DNA of 64,000 nucleotides from UPXZ01 sp964568675 (GCA_964568675.1 CAZMQV010000002.1:40931-104930); one strand, 5' to 3'; positions 1 to 8,879 are shown, counted from the stretch's first letter. The notes: generated by a model not told the origin, from the letters alone. Numbers and translations are program-made.

Positions 1-1
1 A

Positions 2-1945
2 AAGGCTATTTCGCCTACATTTGGAGGTATAAATCTGGAAGATATTAAAGCACCCGAATGTTTTGAAATAGAAGAACGTCTGAAATCTGAACTTGATATC
101 CCGATTATGCACGACGACCAACACGGCACAGCTATTATTTCATCAGCAGGGCTTCTGAACGCATTAGAAATTATCGGAAAGAAAATAGAAGATATTTATA
201 TCGTAGTGAGTGGTGCCGGCGCAGCGGCTAATTCATGCGCAAGTCTTTACATCGCACTTGGAGCCAAAAAAGAAAATATTGTAATGTTAGACTCAAAAGG
301 GGTGATGACCAACCGACGCACCGACCTGAACGCACGCAAGAAGCTTTTTGCTACAGACAGAGATTTGACAAGCCTTGAAGATGCTGTTAAGGGTGCAGAT
401 GTATTTTTAGGGTTATCTGTAGCCGATGTATTAACTGTCGAAATGGTGCAAAGTATGAACGAAAATCCGATTGTTTTTGCACTTGCTAATCCAAATCCGG
501 AAATTTCTTATGAAAAGGCAATGGCTTCGCGTCCCGATATTCTTTTTGCAACCGGTCGTTCCGATCATCCGAACCAGATAAACAATGTTCTTGGTTTTCC
601 ATACATTTTTAGAGGCGCGTTGGATGTCCGCGCAACTGCTATCAACGAAGCGATGAAGATTGCTGCCGTTAAGGCTATTGCAGATTTAACGAAGAAACCG
701 GTTCCCGATGTTGTTAATTCGGCTTATGAAATGCGAAAAATCAGTTTTGGACGTGACTACATCATTCCCAAACCTTTGGATCCGAGACTTTTAACCACAG
801 TGGCTCCGGCAGTAGCTAAAGCCGCAATGGAATCGGGGGTTGCGCAACGGCCAATTACTGATTGGGAGGCTTACGACCATCAGCTTCATAAAATTATGGG
901 ATTGGATCACAAAATGCTCCGACATATTTATGACACAGCAAGAGCCAATCCAAAAAGAGTGGTGTTTTCAGAGGCAAATCACATCAATATGCTTCGAGCA
1001 GCCGAAACTGCGCTTGCCGAAGGTATTTGTTTCCCAATTTTATTAGGAAACGAAGAAAAACTGGCAAATATTGCGGCTGAAAATGGCATTGACCTCACTG
1101 GTATTGAGATTGTGAACTTACGCCATGATAGAGAAGAAGAACGGAGAAATCGGTATGCCAAGTTACTTGCCGAAAAACGAAGTCGGGAAGGTGTTACTTT
1201 TGAAAGTGCTTTCGAATGGATGTATGAGCGTAACTATTTTGGAATGATGATGGTGGAAACTGGTGATGCCGACGCGCTTATTACCGGTGTGTTTACAAAA
1301 TACGAAGATGCTGTAAAGGCCGCAAAAACAGTTATTGGTGTTCGTCCCGGCTTAAACACGATTGGCGCAATGCACATTATGAACACTAAAAAAGGAACAT
1401 TCTTCCTTGCAGACACTCTATTTAATCGTCATCCATCTACCGACACACTAATTGATATTGCTAAATTGACACATGAATCAGTGAAGTTTTTTGCACATAA
1501 TCCCGTCATGGCACTATTATCCTACTCAAATTTTGGTTCAGACAAAGATGGAACAGCGGCAAATATGCAATTCGTGGCGAATGCTTTGCATCAGAAATAC
1601 CCTAATATGGTGGTTGATGGTGAAATGCAACTTAATTTTGCCTTAAATAAGGAATTAAGAGATCGCAAATTTCCTTTTACAAAATTGCATGGTAAAGATG
1701 TGAACACACTTATATTCCCAAATCTGAACTCGGCAAATATGGTGCAGAAAATGATGCTTGAAATGGGTGTTGCCGAAGTAATTGGCCCAATTCAAATGGG
1801 ATTGAACAAGCCGGTTCACATTATGGATATCGAAAGTTCGGTGAGATCAATCGTAAATTTAGCTGCTGTAGCGGTGCTCGATGCTATGGTCGAACAGCGA
1901 ATTGAAAGAGGTGAGGTTGAAAGAATTAGTGAAGATACTGTGTAG
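2..1945 (+). CDS. maeB: NADP-dependent malic enzyme with C-terminal phosphotransacetylase-like domain (5' truncated by window edge)
   Basis: Catalyses oxidative decarboxylation of malate to pyruvate in the cytoplasm, producing NAD(P)H. The frame is open from base 2, so the start lies outside the window. About 647 residues are visible of a family usually near 760. The visible part opens with ISPTFGGINLEDI and DDQHGTA, which are malic enzyme active-site segments. The nucleotide-binding motif SGAGAAANS and the segment FALANPNPEI follow. From about base 890 the protein becomes phosphotransacetylase-like (ANPKRVVFSEA and later VIGPIQMGL). In MaeB-type enzymes this second domain is generally regulatory rather than an active transacetylase. 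That is family knowledge and is not visible here. The gene ends at a strong bidirectional terminator shared with the ferritin gene. Confidence 0.95.
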   Translation, partial: KAISPTFGGINLEDIKAPECFEIEERLKSELDIPIMHDDQHGTAIISSAGLLNALEIIGKKIEDIYIVVSGAGAAANSCASLYIALGAKKENIVMLDSKGVMTNRRTDLNARKKLFATDRDLTSLEDAVKGADVFLGLSVADVLTVEMVQSMNENPIVFALANPNPEISYEKAMASRPDILFATGRSDHPNQINNVLGFPYIFRGALDVRATAINEAMKIAAVKAIADLTKKPVPDVVNSAYEMRKISFGRDYIIPKPLDPRLLTTVAPAVAKAAMESGVAQRPITDWEAYDHQLHKIMGLDHKMLRHIYDTARANPKRVVFSEANHINMLRAAETALAEGICFPILLGNEEKLANIAAENGIDLTGIEIVNLRHDREEERRNRYAKLLAEKRSREGVTFESAFEWMYERNYFGMMMVETGDADALITGVFTKYEDAVKAAKTVIGVRPGLNTIGAMHIMNTKKGTFFLADTLFNRHPSTDTLIDIAKLTHESVKFFAHNPVMALLSYSNFGSDKDGTAANMQFVANALHQKYPNMVVDGEMQLNFALNKELRDRKFPFTKLHGKDVNTLIFPNLNSANMVQKMMLEMGVAEVIGPIQMGLNKPVHIMDIESSVRSIVNLAAVAVLDAMVEQRIERGEVERISEDTV

Positions 1946-1964
1946 AATTAGAAATCTAAACAAC

Positions 1965-2003
1965 AAAAAAAAGTCCTTGATTAAACAACAAGGACTTTTT
2001 TTT
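1965..2003. terminator. Bidirectional intrinsic terminator between maeB and ferritin
   Basis: A perfect stem pairs GTCCTTG (1973-1979) with CAAGGAC (1989-1995), extended by an A-run on the left and a T-run on the right. It therefore works on both strands. The convergent genes maeB and ferritin both end here. Confidence 0.9.
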
Positions 2004-2026
2004 GTTCTTATACTTTTTGGATAAAA

Positions 2027-2539
2027 TCAAATCACAAGCGAAGGAGCGGTGTAAACACGTTGAGATAACTCGTTGTCAAGCAGATATAAACCTTTGGGGT
2101 CGTTTCCGAATAATTCAAATCGTTTACAAAGTTCTTCTACGTTTTGTTCTTCTTCACCTTGCTCTTTAACAAACCAATCGAGAAATTGCATTGTGCGGAA
2201 ATCTTTGACAGTGTAAGCCTCCGCATAAATATTATTAATCGATTCAGTGATATATCGCTCATGTTCCAGCGCCGCATTTAGCGGGTCGGTGAATGACTTA
2301 TATTCAGTATCGGGCGCAGCAAGTGCTCCTAAAGTTACCCTTTCACCATTGTTTCTTAGAAATTGAAGAAAAAGCATCGCGTGAGCATACTCTTCTTTAG
2401 TTTGAATGTCAAACCAATTTCCGAATCCATTCAGCGTGTTGTCGTAATAATAGTTTGCCATGTCGAGGTATAAATAAGAAGAATAAAATTCTCTACGTAC
2501 CTGCTCCATGATTAATTCAGTAATTTTTGGATGTAACAT
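2027..2539 (-). CDS. ftnA: Non-heme ferritin
   Basis: Iron-storage ferritin of 170 residues, the normal length for bacterial FtnA. It forms a 24-subunit cage that oxidises Fe(II) and stores it as a mineral core. The ferroxidase ligands fall at the expected positions: Glu17, Glu50, His53, Glu94, and the EQGEEE segment at 126-131 that supplies Gln127 and Glu130. The start is supported by GGGAG about 9 bases upstream, an unusually clear ribosome binding site for this phylum. The gene has its own promoter (2613-2643, minus strand) and a leader of roughly 70 nt, so it is probably transcribed alone. No iron or peroxide operator was recognised. Confidence 0.95.
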   Translation of the reverse strand: MLHPKITELIMEQVRREFYSSYLYLDMANYYYDNTLNGFGNWFDIQTKEEYAHAMLFLQFLRNNGERVTLGALAAPDTEYKSFTDPLNAALEHERYITESINNIYAEAYTVKDFRTMQFLDWFVKEQGEEEQNVEELCKRFELFGNDPKGLYLLDNELSQRVYTAPSLVI

Positions 2540-2612
2540 AATAAAATCTCCCGTATTTTAAATTAATATTTTGTTTTTATTTATGCACGGAGTTAACTAC
2601 AACTTCGACTTA

Positions 2613-2643
2613 CAAATTTAATAAATATTGTTGTTGATACAAA
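2613..2643 (-). promoter_or_regulatory. Ferritin promoter, TTTG-N19-TAAATTTG
   Basis: On the minus strand, TTTG (2640-2643) and TAAATTTG (2613-2620) are separated by 19 bases. This matches the Bacteroidota housekeeping sigma consensus exactly and precedes the ferritin start by about 70 nt. Confidence 0.8.
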
Positions 2644-2655
2644 ATAAAGAATGTT

Positions 2656-3738
2656 TTATTTTAAGAATGCTTCCATTACTTTTGTCGGTTTTCCATCATT
2701 CCCCCATGCGCTTAAAGCATATTTACTCCAAGTGCGTGCACCTTGAGGTTCCCAATAAAATACTCCTAAACCTTTGTTGTTGGGCACTTCTTTGGTTTTC
2801 TGTATGGTAGCTACAACCAAATTATATGAATTCTGAATTTTTTGTTCATTTTTATCCACACTGTAATAGCTGTCTTGTCCATCTTCGCCTCCTACTTCCA
2901 CCACCATTACTTCTTTTCCGTAACGTTCGGCCATATCTTTCATATTGTTGCCTAGGTCGTTGATTGAAAGACTATAGTCCGGGCTTCCAGTCAACCAATG
3001 AGGATAATATGACATCCCGATTATATCATATTTGGCATCGTATTTTGTGGCATTGTCAAACCACCAACGAAAGCGGCTGTTGTTGTTTCCCTGATCGATG
3101 TGTAGGATAACTTTTGATGAGGGTGAAGCTGCCTTAACAGCATCATAGCCCTGGTTGAGGAGTTGCACCAATTGCGGAAAATTCTTGCCCGAATCGCCTT
3201 CGGGGAGCAAAATCCCCGGAGTTATTTCATTTCCTACTTGCACCCATTCGGGAGTTACACCTGCTTTAATAAGCGAGGTAACAACATCGTGAGTATATTC
3301 ATAGAGAGCTGATTTCAGTCCTTCGAAGTTAAGATTCTCCCAAGCTTTGGGTTTGGTTTGTTTCTGAGGATCAGCCCAAGTATCGCTGTAGTGAAAATTT
3401 ATCATCACTCTAAGTCCCATTTTTTTTGCTCTGACAGCCATTTGTATCGTTTCTTCTTTGCTACAATGTCCGTTTTGGGGGTTATTGGATGGCGCTACCC
3501 ACGTTCGAAGTCTTACAGCATTAATTCCGTATGATTTTAGGATTTTTAGACAATCTTCTTTCTTTCCATCTTTTGTATAGAACTGATATCCGGTAGCTTC
3601 CATTTGCTGCAACCAACCGATATCAGCCCCTTTAACAAAACCGGTATCAATAGGTTCTTCGGTTATTTCGGGATTTTTTTTGCATGAAACTACTACAAGA
3701 AGAAATGACAATACGGAGAATAATAAATATTTTTTCAT
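2656..3738 (-). CDS. GH53 arabinogalactan endo-beta-1,4-galactanase, lipoprotein
   Basis: Predicted to cut beta-1,4-galactan, such as pectic side chains, in the envelope or at the cell surface. The chosen ATG at 3738 gives a lipoprotein signal, MKKYLLFSVLSFLLVVVSC, with Cys19 as the lipidation site. A longer frame from a TTG at 3762 would bury this signal and overlap comB, so it was not used. GH53 features are GADIGWL near the mature N-terminus, VRLRTWV, INFHYSDTWADP, the acid/base Glu in VQVGNEI and the nucleophile Glu in VMVVEVGGED. Length is about 360 residues, normal for a single-domain GH53. It lies directly downstream of comB and is probably cotranscribed with it. No SusC/SusD pair is adjacent, so this is not a classical polysaccharide utilisation locus. 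Confidence 0.9.
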   Translation of the reverse strand: MKKYLLFSVLSFLLVVVSCKKNPEITEEPIDTGFVKGADIGWLQQMEATGYQFYTKDGKKEDCLKILKSYGINAVRLRTWVAPSNNPQNGHCSKEETIQMAVRAKKMGLRVMINFHYSDTWADPQKQTKPKAWENLNFEGLKSALYEYTHDVVTSLIKAGVTPEWVQVGNEITPGILLPEGDSGKNFPQLVQLLNQGYDAVKAASPSSKVILHIDQGNNNSRFRWWFDNATKYDAKYDIIGMSYYPHWLTGSPDYSLSINDLGNNMKDMAERYGKEVMVVEVGGEDGQDSYYSVDKNEQKIQNSYNLVVATIQKTKEVPNNKGLGVFYWEPQGARTWSKYALSAWGNDGKPTKVMEAFLK

Positions 3739-3758
3739 GGTTACATTATTTTTGTGGT

Positions 3759-4484
3759 TCAATCATTCATTGAATTTTTAAAAATAGATTCAGATTTGAT
3801 GTATCGTGGTAACACCGTAGTAGTATCAAAGCTCAAGCAATATTCCACGGAATTTTCAACACCATTTTTCAATAATCTATCATAATGTTCGGTACGACAA
3901 ATGTAGTTATTTAAATCTGGTTTTGCAAGTTGCCACAGCTGAATTGCGGCGCTGACAGAGTCGGATTTGAATGCGAAAGAATTGCTTTCAAGTAGAATTG
4001 CTGATAACGCACCTGCAAAAATGGTGTCTTCAAGACAAAAACGATTATTCCATCCTGAACATAAAATAATGACATTCAAATTGTTGGAATTTAAAAATCT
4101 TACAACACAACTTATATTGGAGTAAGCGCCAATAATTATCTCACGGGCGTTAATAGCAGCTTCTACGGCTTGAGTGCCATTTGTGGTTGTGAAAATAATT
4201 TCCTTTTCAGCCACCTTATCGGATGTGAAATCGAAAGGAGAGTTTCCAAAATCGGCAAAACTACATTTTTTGGTGTCTCTTTCGGCCGCCACCAATCTCC
4301 CTTTTTCTTTCCAACAAATTGCTTCCTCTATCGAAGCCACTGTTTTTATGCCACTTGCGCCATTCTGAAACGCAGCGCAAATACTTGTAGTAGCTCTAAA
4401 AATATCTACTATCACTACTATTGAATCCTCAGTTGCATAGTGCGGAAATAAGGCAGGAGAGAAACAAACGTCAATTGTTCTCAT
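3759..4484 (-). CDS. ComB family 2-phosphosulfolactate phosphatase-like protein
   Basis: A 241-residue member of the ComB family. In methanogens ComB hydrolyses 2-phosphosulfolactate to sulfolactate on the way to coenzyme M, and the true substrate in Bacteroidota is not established. Family segments include VVIVDIFRATTSICAAF near the N-terminus, FDFTSDKVAEKEIIFTTTNGTQA in the middle and VIILCSGWNNRFCLEDTIFAGAL. It starts only 6 bases after the maf stop and lies in the leftward run maf-comB-GH53, which points to cotranscription. A role in sulfonate or sulfonolipid metabolism is possible but is inference. Confidence 0.8.
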   Translation of the reverse strand: MRTIDVCFSPALFPHYATEDSIVVIVDIFRATTSICAAFQNGASGIKTVASIEEAICWKEKGRLVAAERDTKKCSFADFGNSPFDFTSDKVAEKEIIFTTTNGTQAVEAAINAREIIIGAYSNISCVVRFLNSNNLNVIILCSGWNNRFCLEDTIFAGALSAILLESNSFAFKSDSVSAAIQLWQLAKPDLNNYICRTEHYDRLLKNGVENSVEYCLSFDTTTVLPRYIKSESIFKNSMND

Positions 4485-4490
4485 TTTTCT

Positions 4491-5066
4491 TTATTCAATA
4501 TTTTTTAATTCGCGATACAATCGTTGTATTGGAAGCCCCATAACGTTGAAATACGAGCCTTCGATACGCTCTACTCCAATATACCCAATCCACTCCTGAA
4601 TACCGTAAGCGCCCGCTTTATCATAAGGAGCGTATTCGTCCAAATAAAAATCAATTTCCTCATTGGTGAAATGGGCGAAATAGACATCCGTAACAACGTG
4701 AAATATTTTTTCACGCATTTTTGTTTTGATACACACGCCTGTAATTACTTGATGTTTTTTTCCGGAAAGCGTTTGAAGCATTTTTTTTGCTTCATTTCTA
4801 TCGATTGGTTTACCATAAACTTTACCATCGAGCCACACAATTGTATCGGCTGTGATTAATAGCGTATTGTTATCCAGATTGAAACTATTGGCTTTTTTTC
4901 GAGCCAGATATGTGGGAATGTCCACGCTGGCAATGCTGTCAGGGTATGTTTCGTCCACATCAAAAGCAATTATTTGGAATGGTACATTCAATCCTTTAAG
5001 CAACTCTGCCCTACGTGGAGAAGCTGAGCCAAGTATAATATTGTATTTTTGAAGATTGTCAAGCAT
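4491..5066 (-). CDS. maf: Maf-family nucleoside triphosphate pyrophosphatase
   Basis: A 191-residue Maf protein. These enzymes hydrolyse dTTP, UTP or modified NTPs to the monophosphate and pyrophosphate as house-cleaning. The hallmark ILGSASPRRAELL is at residues 11-23. The metal-binding region LLITADTIVWLDGKVYGKP lies mid-protein, followed by ITGVCIKT and DEYAPYDKAGAYGIQEW. Length is normal. The stop is 6 bases before comB, and the upstream UbiA-type gene ends only 6 bases before the maf start, so the three form a tight operon. The ADTIVWLDG form suggests the dTTP/UTP subgroup, a weak inference. Confidence 0.92.
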   Translation of the reverse strand: MLDNLQKYNIILGSASPRRAELLKGLNVPFQIIAFDVDETYPDSIASVDIPTYLARKKANSFNLDNNTLLITADTIVWLDGKVYGKPIDRNEAKKMLQTLSGKKHQVITGVCIKTKMREKIFHVVTDVYFAHFTNEEIDFYLDEYAPYDKAGAYGIQEWIGYIGVERIEGSYFNVMGLPIQRLYRELKNIE

Positions 5067-5072
5067 AATTGT

Positions 5073-6062
5073 TTATCGAGCAAGAAATAAGCCAAACATA
5101 CTAATTCCGTAGGTTTTGGACATTAAAAAATAAAAAACCAAACTATAAAGAACTCCCAATAGCATAATAATTTTCGAAAAGTTTGATGTTTGATGAAAAT
5201 CTTCTTTATTTTTGGATTTGAAAAGAGTAAAAGACAGAAAAACAAGTGGCAGAACAAGCCCGAAACTTATAAATTTTAAAGTAAAACTCCCTTCAAAATC
5301 AATTATTTTAAGCCCAATAAAATAAAGCGAAACGATAGTGATGAGAATAAGTGTCAATACAACAAATTTGGAACGTGTAGTGCCCCATTTTATTGGCATT
5401 GTTCTGCATTCCAGTTCTTTATCGCCCTCAATATCTTCTAAATCTTTGATGATTTCACGAATCCAAGTTAGAAGAAATGCAAAACCTGAAAAACCACCAA
5501 TCCAAGCATATACTTGACTGGGAACAGGAGTTTGATTGAGTAATTGACTACTATATATTTTTGCTAATAGTGCGACTGTCAAAATGCCAACAATGATGAT
5601 AGACAAAGCTGAAGTGAGGCTTACAATCAGATTCCCTATTAAAAACTGACGTTTGTAACTTGCTGAATAAAACCACAATAATCCCGGAGTAACAATAAAA
5701 ATAAAACCTAACGAGAAACTATTTACCAATATGGCTAAAATAATTCCGACAATCGTACCACATATCGTAAGTATCTGGTAATAAAGTATAGTGATTGGTA
5801 TGGATATACTTTTGCCAACAATCACTTTTTCAGGTTTGTTAATCTTATCAATTTTCACATCAAAATAATCGTTGATAATATAACCACCCGCAGTTATGAA
5901 TACTGTTGCAAGAATGAGCAAAATAAAGTAAATATCGAAATTATCTGTTTCAAATCCATAAACTTGTAGAATTGGATATGCCACCGCATGTTGCATGAGC
6001 CATTGAATAATTGCAACAAAAATCAGATTTTTCCACCTAATTATTTCGAAATAATGCTTCAT
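5073..6062 (-). CDS. UbiA-family membrane prenyltransferase
   Basis: An integral membrane aromatic or glycerol-phosphate prenyltransferase of 329 residues with about eight or nine hydrophobic segments. Both Asp-rich motifs that bind Mg-prenyl diphosphate are present: NDYFDVKID at 64-72 and KDLEDIEGD at 206-214. This is a different branch from MenA, which is encoded at 11977-12888. Bacteroidota relatives are often annotated as geranylgeranylglycerol-phosphate geranylgeranyltransferase, but the acceptor is unknown. It is cotranscribed with maf and comB. The 120 bases upstream contain no clear TAnnTTTG box, so transcription may continue from genes further right. Confidence 0.85.
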   Translation of the reverse strand: MKHYFEIIRWKNLIFVAIIQWLMQHAVAYPILQVYGFETDNFDIYFILLILATVFITAGGYIINDYFDVKIDKINKPEKVIVGKSISIPITILYYQILTICGTIVGIILAILVNSFSLGFIFIVTPGLLWFYSASYKRQFLIGNLIVSLTSALSIIIVGILTVALLAKIYSSQLLNQTPVPSQVYAWIGGFSGFAFLLTWIREIIKDLEDIEGDKELECRTMPIKWGTTRSKFVVLTLILITIVSLYFIGLKIIDFEGSFTLKFISFGLVLPLVFLSFTLFKSKNKEDFHQTSNFSKIIMLLGVLYSLVFYFLMSKTYGISMFGLFLAR

Positions 6063-6182
6063 CGTTTTTTTTATTTATTCAATAAAAACCTTAATTTGCT
6101 CATAGATAGCGAGATGAATTGAGTTCTAATTTTTTAATCGATTTTTCACCCATTGTGAGTACAAATCAGCGAGTTACTACCA

Positions 6183-6500
6183 TTATCTTTTCCTGGAATT
6201 GAAAACAATGATAAGTCCGGCTATAATAAGCAGAATTGGCCAAATAAAATTTGCAAGATGCTTTGTCCAGATGCCCATCTCTTTCAGATAGAAGAATATC
6301 CATAAAGAAATTAATACAACTCCGATGCTTCGGTTTTTCTTAGAGAAAGTAAAAATTATGCCAAGTGCGAGAAGTATATTTTTCCATGTGAAAATTATCG
6401 CTTCAATTTCAGGAGAAAACATACTAAGTTTTTTTAATAAAAAAACAAGCCCCAAAATCAATAAAGCAATTCCCCAGGGAAGTTGGTCGTTATTTTTCAT
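6183..6500 (-). CDS. Small four-helix membrane protein, LiaI/LiaF-like transmembrane region (DUF5668-like)
   Basis: A 105-residue protein made almost entirely of four hydrophobic helices: WGIALLILGLVFLL, IFTWKNILLALGIIF, SIGVVLISLWIFFYL and FIWPILLIIAGLIIVF. It ends in a short basic tail. The repeated pattern (W or G, polar start, then LLILGLVFLL) is that of the LiaI/LiaF-like transmembrane domain family (DUF5668). Some members associate with envelope-stress systems, but this copy has no soluble domain and no adjacent two-component system. It sits in the leftward cluster between the nitroreductase and UbiA genes. Function is unknown. Confidence 0.65.
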   Translation of the reverse strand: MKNNDQLPWGIALLILGLVFLLKKLSMFSPEIEAIIFTWKNILLALGIIFTFSKKNRSIGVVLISLWIFFYLKEMGIWTKHLANFIWPILLIIAGLIIVFNSRKR

Positions 6501-6582
6501 ATATAACTACGATTCAATTGATTAGTGATAGGCAGGAACAGTATGTTCGCATCCTCAATTTTTGATTGTTTAATTAAACATG

Positions 6583-7110
6583 TTATTGGAATTTCTCAAA
6601 ATGGATTTTCTCGTATTGCAATTTTTCTTCGTCATGCGGAGCTTTTTCTTCTGCCTTATATCCAATTGCCAATACGCACAATACAGCAAAGTTTTCGGGT
6701 ATGTTAAGCAATTGACGAATGTAGTTTTCGGCACTCATATTCTCGTCTTTATCGCGCAGATATACCTGCACCCAGCAACTGCCTAAGCCTAAATCCTCAG
6801 CCTGAAGCTGAATGAAACTTGCTGCAATTGAAGCATCTTCAAACCACACATTACTCTTGCTTGTATCGGCGATTACTACGATGGCAAGTGGAGCTCCGGC
6901 TATCAATTTTGAACTACCTGTTCTACATTCCGACAGTTTGAGAAGCGTTGATTTATCTTCAATCGCGATAAATTCCCAAGGATTACTTCTTTTGGATGCT
7001 GGCGACATCAATGCTGCCCGGGTAATTTGTTCAGTTTTCCAGCTTTCAACACTTTGTTCCTGAAATTTTCGGACAGATCTTCTATTTTTTATTAATTCGT
7101 AGAAAGACAT
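6583..7110 (-). CDS. Nitroreductase-family FMN oxidoreductase
   Basis: A 175-residue member of the short nitroreductase family, flavoproteins using FMN and NAD(P)H on nitro, quinone or other electron acceptors. The FMN phosphate-binding segment KNRRSVRKF is at residues 8-16. Later family features include SPASKRSNPWEFIAIED, the WFEDASIAASFIQLQAEDLGLGSCWVQ helix pair and VLCVLAIGYKAEEK near the C-terminus. The start codon lies 7 bases downstream of the DUF3298 lipoprotein stop, indicating cotranscription with it. The physiological substrate cannot be read from the sequence. Confidence 0.88.
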   Translation of the reverse strand: MSFYELIKNRRSVRKFQEQSVESWKTEQITRAALMSPASKRSNPWEFIAIEDKSTLLKLSECRTGSSKLIAGAPLAIVVIADTSKSNVWFEDASIAASFIQLQAEDLGLGSCWVQVYLRDKDENMSAENYIRQLLNIPENFAVLCVLAIGYKAEEKAPHDEEKLQYEKIHFEKFQ

Positions 7111-7117
7111 TACTTAA

Positions 7118-7951
7118 TTAACTTTCAGAATTTAAATAAAGATATTCAATCGGATTCCCCTGCTTCAGAATGGATTTGAGTTTATCGTATGTGATTAATA
7201 CGCCTATCTGTCCAGTACTGTAAGGAGCGATATCATAGGGGTTAAATACATAAGCAAGCCCATCGGGAGTAATGAAAAAGTTGTTGTTGGGTTTAATCCG
7301 ATCTTCGTAAAAATCAAAATCATTCAAATCGGCTACCGATTCCATTTCAGCATTATCTTCAACAATTTGTTCCTTAATCAATTGAGCAAGAATACTTTCA
7401 TAATTGTTTGTAAACAATTCCTTTTCCGTAATTGTATGGGCGTTTTTCAGATCGAAATTGGATAGAAAACGTGTGCTGTTACCATGTGCGCCTCCCATAT
7501 ATGCATATCTTTCGTAACTGTACGACAAAATTTTATCATCCAAATACATTACAGTTCCCTGAATTGTTATTTCATTATCTAAAAAAGCGCGTGAGCCTTT
7601 CAAATCGACAATCCGATTCAAATAAGGTTCATTGCTCTTTTTATATTCTTGAAAAAGCATACTGCCATATTGAGATAAAATGCTGTCTAAGGGGTAGTTA
7701 TTATAGACCTCACCCAATGCTTTCGTGATTATTTGCTGCTTAACGTTTTTCAGCACCTCTTGATTATGATACTTTACAGGCACTTCTACTTCTGCAAGAA
7801 ATGAAAGGCTTCCGAGCGTACTGTCTTGAGAATTTAATAAAAATTCGTTCTCATAATTCAATACTTCAGTTTCCATCTCTTGTTTTTTACAGGATGAAAC
7901 CAAAAAGACAAATAGGGCGGTGAAAAAATAAAAAACAATCCTTTTGTTCAT
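7118..7951 (-). CDS. DUF4163/DUF3298 (RsiV-like) lipoprotein
   Basis: A 277-residue predicted lipoprotein. The signal runs MNKRIVFYFFTALFVFLVSSC, with Cys21 followed by KKQEMETE, so it is probably anchored in the outer membrane. The fold is the DUF4163 plus DUF3298 pair also found in RsiV and PdaC. Diagnostic segments are YAYMGGAHGN in the middle and FNPYDIAPYSTGQIGVLITYDKL near the end. In RsiV this domain binds lysozyme, but here there is no anti-sigma segment, so that role should not be assumed. It is the first gene of a leftward unit with the nitroreductase. A possible -10-like box TACTTTTG lies at 8127-8134 on the minus strand. Confidence 0.8.
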   Translation of the reverse strand: MNKRIVFYFFTALFVFLVSSCKKQEMETEVLNYENEFLLNSQDSTLGSLSFLAEVEVPVKYHNQEVLKNVKQQIITKALGEVYNNYPLDSILSQYGSMLFQEYKKSNEPYLNRIVDLKGSRAFLDNEITIQGTVMYLDDKILSYSYERYAYMGGAHGNSTRFLSNFDLKNAHTITEKELFTNNYESILAQLIKEQIVEDNAEMESVADLNDFDFYEDRIKPNNNFFITPDGLAYVFNPYDIAPYSTGQIGVLITYDKLKSILKQGNPIEYLYLNSES

Positions 7952-8398
7952 ACAAATATTTTCGTTTTTTTATAATTAAGTTCGTTTTTCTCTTTATATT
8001 TTTTAGTCTTATGCGACATTGATCAAAAATTGAGACATGTTTTTTTTTAATCCAAAAATGAAAATGTATCAGAGATGCGTTCAAAGCAGTATTTTCATAA
8101 TAAAATATAAAAATAATTTTTTTGTGCAAAAGTAGTCATTTTTTTTCTGATTTCATAAGTTATTCGAAGAAAATAAAGTTAATATTTTACCGACACTGAA
8201 TAGCTCTTTACCTGAAGTTTTTTTTAAACAAATCTTTCATTTATATTGTTGAACTTTTGTAATACAAGTTTTCCATTTTAAAAAATAAAATCTGATGATA
8301 TTGAGATTCTACTGAATAATATTGCTCAAAAACCTACGAACTAAGTTAAAACAATTCAAAATAACGATAAACTTATCCTGAATTGAGATGTTGTATTG
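7952..8398. other. Divergent intergenic region, no gene seen
   Basis: About 450 bases of very AT-rich DNA between the leftward DUF3298 unit and the rightward metal operon. It holds a TACTTTTG -7 box on the minus strand (8127-8134) and ends at the TATATTTG box of the metal operon. No stem-loop regulator, known riboswitch or convincing reading frame was seen. An 80-codon frame on the minus strand (7887-8129) is poly-Lys/Phe low-complexity sequence. Confidence 0.6.
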
Positions 8399-8406
8399 TA
8401 TATTTG
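8399..8406 (+). promoter_or_regulatory. -7 box TATATTTG of the metal-handling operon
   Basis: TATATTTG matches TAnnTTTG. It places the transcript start just before or at the ATG codons at 8412 and 8418 and argues against the upstream ATG at 8388, which would lie before the promoter box. A -33 TTG is present at 8383-8385, but its 13-base spacing is poor. Confidence 0.55.
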
Positions 8407-8411
8407 CATTC

Positions 8412-8879
8412 ATGATAATGAAACTAAACTTTTTACATATCACTTTAGCGATGGTTTTATCCATAATGTTCTTGTTGGCAGGAACTGGATATAACCTGAT
8501 TCACTATTGCTGTGGGCAATGTGAGATAGAAGGTATCGAGAAAGTTACGGAGTATTCATGTGAAGCAGTTCATCATCACAATTTGGAACACAACACGGAG
8601 CGACATCACGCTTGCGAAGCTGATAAATCTTTTCATTTGCATCAATCGGAAGATGCTTGTCATTTGGATAGATTGACTGTGGACACACCTTCCATTCAGT
8701 TTATTACTTCCCGACTCGTTGATTACTCATTGGTTTACAAAATATTCAATAATATCTTTTTTGAAAGTGATATTGATGCATATTCTTTTGAGTTTTCCGA
8801 ACGATTTATACCCCCCAATTTAGTTGCTAAAAAGGCCGGAAGGGCAATCCTTTCTAAAATATCCATACTCATAATTTGA
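8412..8879 (+). CDS. Exported/membrane Cys-His-rich protein of the HYC/CC/PP type, metal operon gene 1
   Basis: A small protein of about 155 residues with an N-terminal hydrophobic signal (MKLNFLHITLAMVLSIMFLL). The motif HYCCGQC follows immediately. A His/Cys-rich middle (HHHNLEH, ERHHACEAD, SFHLHQSEDACH) precedes a C-terminal FIPPN. These match the HYC, CC and PP signatures of a Bacteroidota family usually encoded beside TonB receptors. The Cys/His clusters suggest binding of a transition metal in the periplasm or outer membrane. ATG codons at 8412 and 8418 both fit the promoter, and 8388 was rejected because it precedes the -7 box. No biochemical function is known to me. Copper is the best guess because of the HMA partner downstream. 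Confidence 0.65.
   Translation: MIMKLNFLHITLAMVLSIMFLLAGTGYNLIHYCCGQCEIEGIEKVTEYSCEAVHHHNLEHNTERHHACEADKSFHLHQSEDACHLDRLTVDTPSIQFITSRLVDYSLVYKIFNNIFFESDIDAYSFEFSERFIPPNLVAKKAGRAILSKISILII

Noticed and set aside
3736..3762. TTG start of the GH53 gene at 3762
   Set aside because: It would add residues ahead of a good lipoprotein signal and overlap comB. The ATG at 3738 is better.
7887..8129. 80-codon frame on the minus strand
   Set aside because: Low-complexity Lys/Phe/Ile from AT-rich intergenic DNA that overlaps the DUF3298 start.
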